Positions 26,330 through 36,410 of a DNA stretch of 64,000 nt are shown piece after piece. The notes under the pieces are model-generated. The model had not been told where the DNA came from. It was given only the letters and a program-made list of their open reading frames with translations, and ran no database searches. The translations under genes and the position numbers were made by a program. Positions within the stretch are counted from its first letter, which is position 1. Each line of letters begins with the position of its first letter. Source of the DNA: Ancylobacter tetraedralis. GTDB lineage: Bacteria > Pseudomonadota > Alphaproteobacteria > Rhizobiales > Xanthobacteraceae. The stretch lies in the NCBI RefSeq assembly GCF_014195655.1, contig NZ_JACICD010000005.1:62001-126000 (forward strand), read 5' to 3'.

Positions 26330-27187
26330 TCAGAGCTCGATGCGCACCGGGTCGCCCTCGGCGATCAGGCCGCTCTGCAGTACCTCGGCGAAAATGCCGC
26401 AATCGGTATGCCCGAAGCTGCGCATCAGCGTGGCTGGCACGTCCATGTCCCGCTTGGCGCTGACCGGATCGACATTGGTCGCCGCACAGCGGAAAATGCG
26501 CTGCGTCACCTTCAGCTTCACATGATTGCCGATCTCGATGGTCTGGCCGACCAGGTCGAACTCCTCCCACGGCTCCATGCCGTCGAGATAGAGATTGGCG
26601 CGGAACCGCAGCGGATCGACCGGCTGCCCGATGATGTCACCCAGTGCCCGGCAACTCGCGAGATTGATCAGCGAGATGAAGCCTTCCGTCGTGTCGACGA
26701 AACGGAACCCCGCCGGCGCCGCCAGCACCTTGGGCGCGCCGCGCAGCTCGTAGCGGAAATGGCGCTGGAAGAAGAGCTCGATCGCCGCCCGCCCCTCCTC
26801 CGTGCCCAGATTGCCGCGCGCGACCTCCGCCCCCTCGTGGTGGATGACCAGTTCGGCGGTCGCGTCGTCATAATGCGCATCCAGCGCGGCGAGCCGCTCG
26901 TTGCGCATCAGCATGAGAAACTTGATCTTCGGCTGGAAGCCCGGCGTCTCGGCGCTGAAGCCGGACGGCCCGTTCTCGATGGCGAAAAGCCGGTCGCCGG
27001 GGAAATAGTGTCCCGCCTCAAGATCCACCACCTCCATCCGCTCGGGCGTCAGGCCCTTGACGGGATAGCGGAAGATCTGGGCGATGGTGGCAAACGTGAC
27101 CGGACCGGCCAGAACCGCCTCCGTGGAGGACGGGCCCTCGGCCAGGGCGTCGTCGAAAGTCTCGCCGTTCTCGGTCGATTCGCTCAT
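26330..27187 (-). CDS. MOSC domain protein
   Basis: The 285-residue protein has a beta-barrel MOSC N-terminal region (IAQIFRYPVKGLTPERM) and a MOSC domain (about 130-285) with LINLASCRALGDIIGQPVDPLRFRAN. The conserved cysteine region is KVTQRIFRCAATNVDP. MOSC proteins handle sulfur carried by a molybdenum cofactor or reduce N-hydroxylated compounds (YiiM/mARC types). The substrate here is unknown. The start at 27187 is preferred for a weak GGTGAT site. An in-frame ATG at 27199 is possible. Convergent with the DUF4167 gene. Confidence 0.88.
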   Translation of the reverse strand: MSESTENGETFDDALAEGPSSTEAVLAGPVTFATIAQIFRYPVKGLTPERMEVVDLEAGHYFPGDRLFAIENGPSGFSAETPGFQPKIKFLMLMRNERLAALDAHYDDATAELVIHHEGAEVARGNLGTEEGRAAIELFFQRHFRYELRGAPKVLAAPAGFRFVDTTEGFISLINLASCRALGDIIGQPVDPLRFRANLYLDGMEPWEEFDLVGQTIEIGNHVKLKVTQRIFRCAATNVDPVSAKRDMDVPATLMRSFGHTDCGIFAEVLQSGLIAEGDPVRIEL

Positions 27188-27432
27188 CAGGATCACCATA
27201 TAGGGTTCGCCCCGCTCCGTCAGCGGGGAGATAGGGCTGCCGCAAGGTCGACGCCGCGTATTGTACGCGATTGTCGATCTGGGGCGGGCAATGTCGTGGA
27301 CGCGGGTTTTTGTAGCACGCGTATTGGGCGTGTCTTATTTTCCGCTTTTCCTCAAGGGGCGAATCCGTATCAAATCAAGCCGGTTTCCTTGCGGGGAATT
27401 CCTCCTCGCGCCGGAAATTGCAGGAGGCGGCC

Positions 27433-27966
27433 ATGCCAAGGCTCTTCACCGCCCTCGAAATTCCGTCAAACGTCGCGGAAACCCTGTCCATGCTGCGCGG
27501 CGGCCTGCCCGGTGGCCGCTGGATCAGCCCGGAATTCTACCACGTCACATTGCGTTTCATCGGCGATGTCGACCATGCGGTCGCGCGCGATGCCGCAGCC
27601 TCGCTCGACGAGATCGACCGTTTCGGATTCGATGTGACGCTGCAGGGGGTTGACCAGTTCGGCAATCACAAGCCGCATTCGATCTTCGTCGGCGTCAAGG
27701 CGAACGAGGCGCTGTTCGACCTGCAGGCGGAGCATGAGCGGGCGATGAAGCGCATCGGCCTGCCGCCCGAGGGACGAAATTTCCGCCCCCATGTCACGCT
27801 GGCGCGCCTGCGCGATGTGGCGCCGCGCCAGGTGGCGGAATATCTCGCGCTGCGCGGCTATTTCCGCAGCCCCACCTTCGAGGTCTCGCGCTTCGTGCTG
27901 TATTCCTCGCGCGATTCGGTCGGCGGTGGGCCCTACCGGCTGGAGGCGGCCTACCCGCTGATGTGA
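27433..27966 (+). CDS. thpR: RNA 2',3'-cyclic phosphodiesterase (LigT/ThpR)
   Basis: The 177-residue 2H phosphoesterase has the two catalytic H-x-T/S-x motifs, HVTLRFIG (about residue 37) and HVTLARL (about residue 120), arranged as in LigT. It hydrolyses 2',3'-cyclic phosphodiesters in RNA, although its cellular role is unclear. The ATG at 27433 follows AGGAGG at 27422-27427. The DUF1232 gene follows on the same strand after 71 bp. Confidence 0.92.
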   Translation: MPRLFTALEIPSNVAETLSMLRGGLPGGRWISPEFYHVTLRFIGDVDHAVARDAAASLDEIDRFGFDVTLQGVDQFGNHKPHSIFVGVKANEALFDLQAEHERAMKRIGLPPEGRNFRPHVTLARLRDVAPRQVAEYLALRGYFRSPTFEVSRFVLYSSRDSVGGGPYRLEAAYPLM

Positions 27967-28037
27967 CAGCGCATGTCGCCGGCCCTATTGCGAAAAAGCC
28001 GGGCCGGGGCCATCTCGAATCGCGTGGAGGAGGCAGC

Positions 28038-28415
28038 ATGGCCGCACAGTCCGACCCGATCTTCGACGACCACACCCCGCCCGGCATGGCCGGCGCGGAT
28101 GAAGCGCGCGTGCGTGCCGGATTCTGGCGCAAGCTCAGCGCCGCCGCCACGCATGTTCCCTTCGCCGAGGACGCCACGGCGGCCTATTATTGCGCGCTCG
28201 ACACGCACACCCCGATGCGCGTGCGCGCGCTGCTGTTCGGGGCGCTGGCTTATTTCCTGCTGCCCTCCGACGCGGTGCCGGACTTCCTGCCGCTACTCGG
28301 TTTCGGAGATGACGCCGCGGTCATCGCCACCGCGCTCAACCTGCTGGCCAGCCATATCACCCCCGCCCATCGCGGCGCGGCGCGCGAGGCGATGGAGCGG
28401 CTGCGCCAGCCCTGA
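28038..28415 (+). CDS. DUF1232 (YkvA-like) membrane protein
   Basis: The 125-residue protein carries the DUF1232 core LLFGALAYFLLPSDAVPDFLPLLGFGDDAAVI (about residues 65-97), with the conserved LxPxDxxPD motif and one or two hydrophobic segments. The family's function is unknown. GGAGGAGG at 28026-28033 fixes the start at 28038. It probably forms a unit with thpR. Confidence 0.88.
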   Translation: MAAQSDPIFDDHTPPGMAGADEARVRAGFWRKLSAAATHVPFAEDATAAYYCALDTHTPMRVRALLFGALAYFLLPSDAVPDFLPLLGFGDDAAVIATALNLLASHITPAHRGAAREAMERLRQP

Positions 28416-28618
28416 GGCGATATCCTCAGCTCTGTTTACCGGTCGTTCACCATGGCCCTCAATTTGCCGCCATGGCTCGCGCATTTGAACGTCAATGGCG
28501 CCGCTTTACCGCCGCAAGGGTTCACAGCCGCCGACCGGGCGGATATCCCTTGGGCGGCTTGATCGGCGAATCGCACGAATCCGCACAGCGGCAGCACCTA
28601 TTGAGGAGGACAGAGACC
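28416..28618. other. 203-bp spacer before the IalB-family gene
   Basis: It contains only a strong ribosome-binding site, GAGGAGGA, at 28603-28610. No clear promoter or RNA element was seen. The position before an exported protein makes a promoter likely. Confidence 0.4.
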
Positions 28619-29137
28619 ATGGCACGACATTTCGTGCGCGCGGCACTCGCCAGCTTGGCATTGGTTATCGTCGGCACGGCCGGCGCCAGCGCTCAGGGTG
28701 CACCCAAACAGCTCGGCCAGTTTGGCGACTGGGGTGCGTATCTGGACGAAAGCGGCAGCGGAAAGATCTGCTACGCCCTCGCCCAGCCCAAGAGCCGGCT
28801 GCCGGCCGGATTGACGCGCGACCCGGCCTATTTCTTCATTTCCACCCGCACGGCGGAGAATGTGAAGGGCGAGGTGAGCGTCGTCATGGGCTTCCCGCTC
28901 AAGGAAGGCGTGGACGCCACACTCACCATCGGCACCGAGAATTTCGGCCTCTACACGCGCGGCACCGGCGCCTGGGTGCGCAACGCGGCCGAGGAGACAC
29001 GCCTCGTCAACGCCCTGCGCAAGGGCCGCGATGTCGTGGTGAAGAGCACCTCGCTGCGCGGCAATGTCACCACGGACAACTATTCGCTCTCGGGCATCGC
29101 GGCCGCCATCGATCGCGCGGCGCAGGAATGCCGCTGA
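28619..29137 (+). CDS. Invasion-associated locus B (IalB) family exported protein
   Basis: The 172-residue protein has a clear signal peptide (ALASLALVIVGTAGASAQG, cut near residue 26), then the IalB-like domain. That domain includes FGDWGAYLDESGSGKICYALAQPK, AYFFISTR, VSVVMGFPLKEG and the C-terminal TDNYSLSGIAAAIDRAAQEC. Two cysteines (in KICYA and QEC) could form a disulfide. It is periplasmic. The name comes from Bartonella. In free-living Hyphomicrobiales it is a common envelope protein with no proven role. The start is fixed by GAGGAGGA. Confidence 0.9.
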   Translation: MARHFVRAALASLALVIVGTAGASAQGAPKQLGQFGDWGAYLDESGSGKICYALAQPKSRLPAGLTRDPAYFFISTRTAENVKGEVSVVMGFPLKEGVDATLTIGTENFGLYTRGTGAWVRNAAEETRLVNALRKGRDVVVKSTSLRGNVTTDNYSLSGIAAAIDRAAQECR

Positions 29138-29282
29138 CGCGGCGCGGTGCTTTTGCGGCGGCGTGAGCGAAGACCGCTGACGCCGCGCCGCTTCGTGCTC
29201 TAAGATGCCGGACTGGGTCGCTCTCCCGTTGACACCGGGCGGCCTTCCGCGAGCGTCCGAAGGACCAGCCCCGAGGAACGAC

Positions 29283-30056
29283 ATGCCGGTCGAACTGCGT
29301 CTCGTCCCCTGCCTCGCCGACAATTACGCCGTGCTGCTGCGCGACACCGTCACCGAGGCCACCGCCGTCATCGATGCTCCCGAGGTCGCCCCGATCGCCG
29401 CGGCTCTGGAGCGCGAGAACTGGGCGCTGACCCATATTCTCGTGACGCATCATCACACCGACCATATTGCCGGGGTGATGGCGCTGAAGGAGCGCTTCGG
29501 CGCCACCGTGATCGGTCCCAAGGCCGAGCGTGACACCATACCCGGCCTCGACTTCGCCGTGGTCGATGGCGACCCGGTCGCGGTCGGCAATCTGGTGGGG
29601 CGGGTAATGGAGACACCCGGCCATACCAAGGGGCATATCGTCTTCCTGTTCGAGGAGGACCGCCTGCTATTCTCCGGCGACACACTGTTCGTGATGGGCT
29701 GCGGCCGCCCGTTCGAATGCGATCCGCCGGTCTTGTGGGAATCGCTGCTGCGGCTGCGCGCCCTGCCCGATGACATCGTGGTCTATTGCGGCCACGAATA
29801 CACGCTTTCCAACGCCCGCTTCGCCCTCTCCGTCGATCCCGACAACGCGGCGCTGGCCGCGCGGGTGACGGAGGTCGAGGCGCTGAGGGCCGCCGGCAAG
29901 CCCACCCTGCCGACACTGATCGGCGCGGAGAAGGCGACCAATCCTTTCCTGCGCGCGGACGACCCCGAACTCGCCGCGCGAATCGGCCTCCCCGGCGCGG
30001 AGCCGGGGGCCGTGTTCACGGAACTGCGCAGCCTGAAGAACAGTTTCCGCGGCTGA
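29283..30056 (+). CDS. gloB: Hydroxyacylglutathione hydrolase (glyoxalase II)
   Basis: The 257-residue metallo-beta-lactamase-fold enzyme hydrolyses S-lactoylglutathione to lactate and glutathione. The metal motif THHHTDHIAG (about residues 53-62) is intact, as are METPGHTKGHI, FSGDTLFVMGCGRPFE and CGHEYTLSNARFA. Length is normal. Together with the glyoxalase I at 44363-44758 it completes methylglyoxal detoxification within this window. A DUF985 cupin gene starts 8 bp after the stop, so the two are probably co-transcribed. Confidence 0.96.
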   Translation: MPVELRLVPCLADNYAVLLRDTVTEATAVIDAPEVAPIAAALERENWALTHILVTHHHTDHIAGVMALKERFGATVIGPKAERDTIPGLDFAVVDGDPVAVGNLVGRVMETPGHTKGHIVFLFEEDRLLFSGDTLFVMGCGRPFECDPPVLWESLLRLRALPDDIVVYCGHEYTLSNARFALSVDPDNAALAARVTEVEALRAAGKPTLPTLIGAEKATNPFLRADDPELAARIGLPGAEPGAVFTELRSLKNSFRG

Positions 30057-30064
30057 CGACGCAG

Positions 30065-30565
30065 ATGAGCGAACCCCCGCGCGAACCGCCCGCCGCCGTC
30101 GCCAGCGGCCACCTTGTCGGGCAACCGACGGCCGCGCAACCGACAGCCGCGCAGATCATCGCCCGGCTCGGGCTGCAGCCCCATCCCGAAGGCGGACATT
30201 TCCGCGAGACCTTCCGCGACCCCCACGTGTCGGACAATGGCCGGGCCGCCTCCACCTCCATCTATTTCCTGTTGGCGGCCGGGGAAGTCTCGCACTGGCA
30301 TCGTATCGACGCCGCGGAAGCCTGGCATTGGTATGCCGGCGCGCCGCTGGAACTACGCATCGCCGGCGAAGTACCGGAAACGGTAGAGGTCCATCGGCTC
30401 GGCCCGGATGTGCTGGGTCACGAGGCGCCGCAGGCCGTGGTGCCGCGCGGCGCCTGGCAAGCGGCGCGCAGCCTCGGCGAATGGACGCTGGTCGGCTGCA
30501 CGGTGGCCCCCGGCTTCGACTTTGCCGGCTTCGAACTCGCTCCGCCCGGCTGGTCGCCGCGCTGA
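30065..30565 (+). CDS. Cupin_5 (DUF985) family protein
   Basis: The 166-residue cytosolic protein has the DUF985 signature LGLQPHPEGGHFRETFRDP and STSIYFLLAAGEVSHWHRIDAAEAWHWYAG (about residues 60-89), with histidines that could bind a metal, and ends GWTLVGCTVAPGFDFAGFELAPPGW-like. Enzymatic function is unknown, and related proteins resemble sugar epimerases. It starts 8 bp after gloB. An alternative longer frame lies inside gloB and is rejected. Confidence 0.9.
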   Translation: MSEPPREPPAAVASGHLVGQPTAAQPTAAQIIARLGLQPHPEGGHFRETFRDPHVSDNGRAASTSIYFLLAAGEVSHWHRIDAAEAWHWYAGAPLELRIAGEVPETVEVHRLGPDVLGHEAPQAVVPRGAWQAARSLGEWTLVGCTVAPGFDFAGFELAPPGWSPR

Positions 30566-30607
30566 GCGATACGCTGGAACGGTGCACGGAGTGGCGTCCC
30601 CCCGCGA

Positions 30608-31471
30608 TCAGCGCCGTGCCAGCAGCGTCGCCACCACCGCGCCGCCCACGATGAGCGCGCAGGCAAGGCCGAGCGACCAGCTCGCCGCCGCGAATCCCGC
30701 CGCCACCAGCAGCAGCGTCGACAGCACCGGCGCGGCATAGGAAGCGACGCCGAGCAGGCGGATGTCGCCGCGCTTCATGCCGATGTCCCAGGTGTAGAAC
30801 GCGATGCCGACCGGGCCGATGCCGAGCGCAAGAACGGCAAGCCACTCGCGCCCCACTGGCCAGATGGCGGGCTCGAACAGCAGGTGGCACACGGCGGAAA
30901 GCGCCGCCGTGGCGAGGCAGAAGCCGGACACCACTTCGGTCGGCACACCCGCGAAGCGCCGCGAGGCGACCGAATAGACCGACCACACGATGGCGCATAC
31001 GCCGGCCGCAAGATAGCCCGGCACATAGGCGGCCGCGAAGCCGAAGCCGCCCGCCTTCGCCCCCAGCAGCACCACCGTGCCGGCCAGCCCCATCAGCGCG
31101 CCGACAATATGCGCGGGGCGCAGCCTCTCCCCCGGCAGGAAGGCGGAGAACAGCACGATGAGCAGCGGCCAGAGATAGGCGATCAGCCCGGCCTCGGCCG
31201 GCGGCGCGAGCTTCAGCGCCGAGAAGTAGAAGAAATGGTAGCCGAACAACCCGCCCACCCCATGCAGCCATACCGGCCAGGGCTGGCGATAGACGGAAAG
31301 CCCCACCCCACGCGCAAGCCCGGCCAGAAGGCCGACGCTGCCGCCCACCGTGAAGGTGAGCGCGGTGAGCAGGAAGGGCGGCACGGCGCCGGTCGAGGAC
31401 GTCGCGAGGGCAAGCGTCGCCCAGAGCAGGATGGCGGTGAAGCCGATGAACGTGGCGGTCGTGCGGGACAT
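30608..31471 (-). CDS. EamA/DMT-family transporter, YddG-like
   Basis: The 287-residue inner-membrane protein has about ten hydrophobic segments in two EamA repeats. The opening SRTTATFIGFTAILLWATLALATSS resembles aromatic amino-acid exporters of the YddG type, as does FFYFSALKLAPPAEAGLIAYLWPLLI. Export of amino acids is therefore the best guess and is not proven. The ATG at 31471 is preferred to a TTG at 31486. It is convergent with the cupin gene and lies 176 bp past phaB on the same strand. Confidence 0.85.
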   Translation of the reverse strand: MSRTTATFIGFTAILLWATLALATSSTGAVPPFLLTALTFTVGGSVGLLAGLARGVGLSVYRQPWPVWLHGVGGLFGYHFFYFSALKLAPPAEAGLIAYLWPLLIVLFSAFLPGERLRPAHIVGALMGLAGTVVLLGAKAGGFGFAAAYVPGYLAAGVCAIVWSVYSVASRRFAGVPTEVVSGFCLATAALSAVCHLLFEPAIWPVGREWLAVLALGIGPVGIAFYTWDIGMKRGDIRLLGVASYAAPVLSTLLLVAAGFAAASWSLGLACALIVGGAVVATLLARR

Positions 31472-31647
31472 GGGAAGCGGCACCAAGGACGGGAAAGCCC
31501 GCTTAGCCCATCACGCATGCCCGCGCACGCATCAAGTTGACCGCCGCCGATCTCCGTCGGCCCCATTGCGGATCGGCCGCAGGACGTTCCGGGAACGGTC
31601 ACCGGGAGCGCGCGTCCCCCGCGCGACCGAGCCGCCCGCAATGGTTC

Positions 31648-32373
31648 TCAGACGATGTACTGCCCGCCATTCACACTCAGCGTCGAGCCGGTGATGAAGG
31701 CGGCCTCGTCAGCCGCGAGGAACACCACACAGCGGGCGATTTCCTCGGGTTCCCCGAGCCGGCCGACCGGAATCTGCGGCAGGATGCGCTTTTCCAGCAC
31801 CTCCTGCGGCACGGCCTTCACCATTTCGGTGCCGATATAGCCGGGGCAGATGACGTTGACGGTAATGCCCTTATTGGCGTTTTCCTGCGCCAGCGCCTTG
31901 CTGAAGCCAATCTCGCCCGCCTTGGCGGCGCAATAATTGGTCTGGCCAAGCTGGCCCTTCTGGCCATTGATCGAAGAAATGCAGATGATGCGGCCGAAAC
32001 TGCGCTCGCGCATGCCCTCGATGACGTTACGGCACATGTTGAACACCGAATTGAGATTGGTGTTGATCACCGAATGCCACTGCTCCGGCCCCATCTTGTG
32101 CAGCATGCCGTCGCGGGTGATGCCGGCATTGTTCACGAGAATATCGATCGGGCCGAGCGTGGCCGTCACCTCGGCGATGCCGGCCTTGCAGGCCTCGAAA
32201 TCGGCGACATCCCATTTGAAGGCGGGAATGCCGGTCTCCTCGGTGAAGGCGGCCGCGGCGGCGTCATTGCCGGCATAGCTGGCGGCAACCTGGTACCCCG
32301 CGGCCTTCAAGGCCCTGCTGACAGCCGCGCCTATACCGCGCGTGCCGCCGGTGACCAAAGCAACACGTGACAT
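31648..32373 (-). CDS. phaB: Acetoacetyl-CoA reductase
   Basis: The 241-residue short-chain dehydrogenase reduces acetoacetyl-CoA to (R)-3-hydroxybutyryl-CoA for polyhydroxybutyrate. The NADPH site TGGTRGIGAAVSRALK (residues 8-23), NNAGITRD and the catalytic Ser with Tyr-x-x-x-Lys (SSINGQKGQLGQTNYCAAKAG) are all present. The start at 32373 has AGGGGGTG upstream. phaA is 178 bp upstream on the same strand, with a hairpin between them. phaC is not in the window. Confidence 0.96.
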   Translation of the reverse strand: MSRVALVTGGTRGIGAAVSRALKAAGYQVAASYAGNDAAAAAFTEETGIPAFKWDVADFEACKAGIAEVTATLGPIDILVNNAGITRDGMLHKMGPEQWHSVINTNLNSVFNMCRNVIEGMRERSFGRIICISSINGQKGQLGQTNYCAAKAGEIGFSKALAQENANKGITVNVICPGYIGTEMVKAVPQEVLEKRILPQIPVGRLGEPEEIARCVVFLAADEAAFITGSTLSVNGGQYIV

Positions 32374-32411
32374 CTCACTCACCCCCTCTGGCGTCCTTCC
32401 CAAGGAAAAGC

Positions 32412-32435
32412 ACGACGGCTTGTACGTCGTTTTTT
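32412..32435 (+). terminator. Hairpin with T-run in the phaA-phaB spacer
   Basis: ACGACG (32412-32417) pairs with CGTCGT (32425-32430) over GCTTGTA, and six T follow on the plus strand (32430-32435). On the minus strand, where the pha genes are read, the stem is followed by GCTTTTCC. It could reduce phaB relative to phaA or stop antisense transcription. Confidence 0.45.
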
Positions 32436-32551
32436 CCCGGCGGCAAGACAGGTAGCCCCGTGAGGCGTCCCGTCCTGCCATCCGGCCTTTCACCAGCTGC
32501 CCCGGCGTGCTGGACCCGCATCAGCGATGCGCCGGGCGCGCCGGAAGCGCG

Positions 32552-33730
<1,179 letters not shown>

Positions 33731-33826
33731 CAAACAGACCCTCCCGATCTGGTTCTGAAGGCGCGTTGGCCGGCTCGCCGTCCCATGATGTTCACCCGCG
33801 CCATTCTTTTTCTAAATGTGCCCGCA

Positions 33827-33855
33827 TGGTGAGTGGCGCAACTGATTCATGTCAA
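33827..33855 (-). promoter_or_regulatory. Possible phaA promoter in the phaA/phaR divergent region
   Basis: A perfect TTGACA is read on the minus strand at 33855-33850. The best -10, 17 bp on (33832-33827), is the poor TCACCA. TTGC and GCAA arms around 33873-33885 could belong to a PhaR operator but are not diagnostic. Confidence 0.3.
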
Positions 33856-34001
33856 TGGGCCCCCGAATTTGCCGGCCGCAACGGAATGCATGAAGAGGCC
33901 GTCCTCGGGAAGCGCCGGATCAGGTTGCATAATCCTGTGGCGGGGCGCCTGGAAACGTCCTAGAATTTTTTAAGGGAAACGATCAAGGCGACTGGATCAC
34001 A

Positions 34002-34586
34002 ATGGCTAAATCCAACGAACCCGTCACCATCAAGAAATACGCGAACCGCCGACTGTATAACACCGGCACAAGCACGTATGTGACGCTCGAGGATCTCGCA
34101 CAGATGGTGAAGAACGGCGAGGATTTCGTCGTCTATGATGCGAAGTCGTCTGATGACATCACCCATTCCGTGCTGACCCAGATCATCTTCGAGCAGGAAG
34201 GAAAGGGGCAGAATCTCCTGCCGATCAACTTCCTGCGCCAGATCATCCGCTTCTACGGGGACAGCATGCAAATGCTCGTGCCCCGCTATCTCGATATGTC
34301 GATCGAGAACTTCACCAAGGAACAGGGCCCCCTGCGCGAGCAGTTTACCAAGACCTTCGGCGTCGGCGGTTTCGGCGTGATGGAGGAGCAGGTGCGGCGC
34401 AACATGGAAATCTTCGACCGCGCCTTCAAGATGTTCCTGCCCAATGCCCGCATGGACGAGGCCGCGGCGACGGCCGCCGCCGCCCCCGCCCCCACCCGGC
34501 CGGATGATTTCGACGAGTTGAAGCGTCAGGTGGCCGACATGCAGCGGCGTCTCGACCAGTTGGGCGACGACACGAAGAAGGATTGA
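34002..34586 (+). CDS. phaR: Polyhydroxyalkanoate synthesis repressor
   Basis: The 194-residue regulator has the N-terminal PHB/PHA accumulation DNA-binding domain (VTIKKYANRRLYNTGTSTYVTLEDLAQMV, about residues 8-36). Two accumulation-regulator repeats follow, and the C-terminus is Ala/Pro-rich with a coiled coil (DELKRQVADMQRRLDQLGDD). PhaR binds DNA and nascent PHB granules and releases phasin and biosynthesis genes when granules form. Its divergent position relative to phaAB suits control of that operon and of itself. Confidence 0.96.
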   Translation: MAKSNEPVTIKKYANRRLYNTGTSTYVTLEDLAQMVKNGEDFVVYDAKSSDDITHSVLTQIIFEQEGKGQNLLPINFLRQIIRFYGDSMQMLVPRYLDMSIENFTKEQGPLREQFTKTFGVGGFGVMEEQVRRNMEIFDRAFKMFLPNARMDEAAATAAAAPAPTRPDDFDELKRQVADMQRRLDQLGDDTKKD

Positions 34587-34633
34587 GGCCGCGCGCCGGC
34601 GGCGCATCCACGCGGCAGGCTGGCACCGTGTGT

Positions 34634-36328
34634 TCAGGCTGGCGCGGGAGTGTCGCCGACGGGTGGTTGCCCCTGCGCCAGACCGATCAGCTGCCCCTGC
34701 AGATAGGTGCATCCCCATTCGGCGAGCTGCCGGGCGGTCGGCTCGTCCAGCACCCATTCCGCAACGGTTTCCATGCCGAGATTATGCGCCAGATCGAGCA
34801 GCGCGCGCACGAAGTGGCGATCCTCGGCTGATTCCATCAGGGTACAGATGAAGCTGCCGTCGATCTTCAGCAGGTCGACGCCGAGCCGGCGCAGACTGCG
34901 GAACGAGGTGTAGCCGACGCCGAAATCGTCCATCGCGACCCGCACGCCCCGCTCCTGAATCCACCTCACGCGCTGGCGCATGACTTCCAGGTCGAGGATG
35001 CCGGCCGCCTCGGTGATCTCGATGATCAGCCGCGCCCCGCGCCCCGCGCGCGTGCCCTCATCGAGGATCCGCAGCCAGACATCATCATGGATACTGGTTG
35101 GCGAGACATTCACCGACAGGCGCAGATCCGCATCGCGCGCCAGCGCCGCCAGCGCGAGTTCGAGCGAGTGCCGGTCGAGCAGCACGGTCAGGCCGAAGCG
35201 ATCGGCGACCGGCATGATGGTCGCCCCGTCATACATTCCGCCGTCGCGCCCGCGCACCCGCACCAGCGCCTCGTGAAACTGCACGATGCGGGTTTCTGTA
35301 GCGGCGATGGGCTGGAACGCGAGGGAGACGCGATTCTCGCCAAGCGCCGAGAGCATGTCGTCGACGAAGCGCAGATTGGCCCGTTGCTGGACCGCATGGA
35401 CGCTGGCCGCGTGGAACGTCTCGAAGCTTCCCGCCCCCCGGGCACGGGCGCTGCGCAGGGCGTCACGGGCATGCGCGAACAGTTCCGCCGCCCGGCCGCC
35501 ATCGCGCGGCGCCACCACGGCGCCGGCGGACACGCTCGCGGTGACCAGCCCCGCGCTGGTGCGGAAGGGCGTGGCGTTCACCCGCGCGAGAAAATGCGGC
35601 GCAAGTGCCAGCCTCTCCGTCGAGAGAAGCATGCCGAACTTGCTATCCGAGAATCGCGCCAGCACCTCGCCCGAGCCGCGTACCTCACGCAGGCGCCCCC
35701 CGACGGCATCGATGAGTTCGTCGCCGATCTCCGAGCCATAGGCCTCGTTGAGGCGGCCCAGGCGATCGAACCCCACCATGAGAAAGCCGAATTCAGCGTC
35801 CCCGCCCGCCGCCTCGGCCAGCTTCCGCTCGACCAGCCGCGTGAGATGGACACGCCCGGCCATCGGGTCGGCCACGCCCTCCCCCGGCGCAGCATCCAGG
35901 AACGCTGCCGGCACAAGCCGCACCATGCCGTCAATGCGCAGCAATTCGCCATCCGCGTCGAACAGACCGAGGCCGCAATCCTCCACACGGAGCATGGGCA
36001 TGAAACTGCCCGGCGGCGGCAGCAGGCAATAGCTCGTCTCGAACAGCCGCGTTCCCGCATGCGGGCCATGGATCGCGCTGGACCGCGCCGCCTCGGCCCG
36101 CGACAGGCCGGAGCCGCTGGCGATCCGTCCGTCATAGTCCTTCCCAGTCTTCAGGTGATCGCCGCGCGCGAGGCCCAGCATCGCCTCCGCGCCCGCGCTC
36201 CATACCATCCGGTCATCCGGTGGCGTCCAGCGATAGGCCGCCGCGCCGAGGTCGCCGATCACCCGCGCGACCGCGTCAGGCGCCAGAACATCGGGCTCCG
36301 CTGCGCCCCGGCGAGACTTGTCGATCAT
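34634..36328 (-). CDS. EAL-domain c-di-GMP phosphodiesterase with degenerate GGDEF domain
   Basis: The 564-residue protein has a PAS-like N-terminal region (about 20-150), a GGDEF-fold domain (about 165-305) and an EAL domain (about 315-550). The GGDEF signature is replaced by SDSKF (227-231), so cyclase activity is not expected. The eight residues needed in EAL enzymes such as RocR have counterparts: Glu353 (EALVR), Asn407, Glu437, Asp467-Asp468 (DDFG), Lys488, Glu524 and Gln544. It probably degrades c-di-GMP, and the GGDEF-like domain may be regulatory. No membrane segment is seen. The ATG at 36328 is chosen over a longer frame that is Arg/Pro-rich noise. Confidence 0.92.
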   Translation of the reverse strand: MIDKSRRGAAEPDVLAPDAVARVIGDLGAAAYRWTPPDDRMVWSAGAEAMLGLARGDHLKTGKDYDGRIASGSGLSRAEAARSSAIHGPHAGTRLFETSYCLLPPPGSFMPMLRVEDCGLGLFDADGELLRIDGMVRLVPAAFLDAAPGEGVADPMAGRVHLTRLVERKLAEAAGGDAEFGFLMVGFDRLGRLNEAYGSEIGDELIDAVGGRLREVRGSGEVLARFSDSKFGMLLSTERLALAPHFLARVNATPFRTSAGLVTASVSAGAVVAPRDGGRAAELFAHARDALRSARARGAGSFETFHAASVHAVQQRANLRFVDDMLSALGENRVSLAFQPIAATETRIVQFHEALVRVRGRDGGMYDGATIMPVADRFGLTVLLDRHSLELALAALARDADLRLSVNVSPTSIHDDVWLRILDEGTRAGRGARLIIEITEAAGILDLEVMRQRVRWIQERGVRVAMDDFGVGYTSFRSLRRLGVDLLKIDGSFICTLMESAEDRHFVRALLDLAHNLGMETVAEWVLDEPTARQLAEWGCTYLQGQLIGLAQGQPPVGDTPAPA

Positions 36329-36410
36329 GGTGCGTCGGTCACCAGCCGCGAGACGGGCACATTCATGCAAAACCGCGCCGGAGCTTGGGGCCCGGCGAGG
36401 GCCGCCGGAT

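Noticed and set aside
33873..33885. TTGC/GCAA arms as a PhaR operator in the phaA/phaR region
   Set aside because: The arms are only four bases and the site is not repeated. The evidence is too weak to call an operator.
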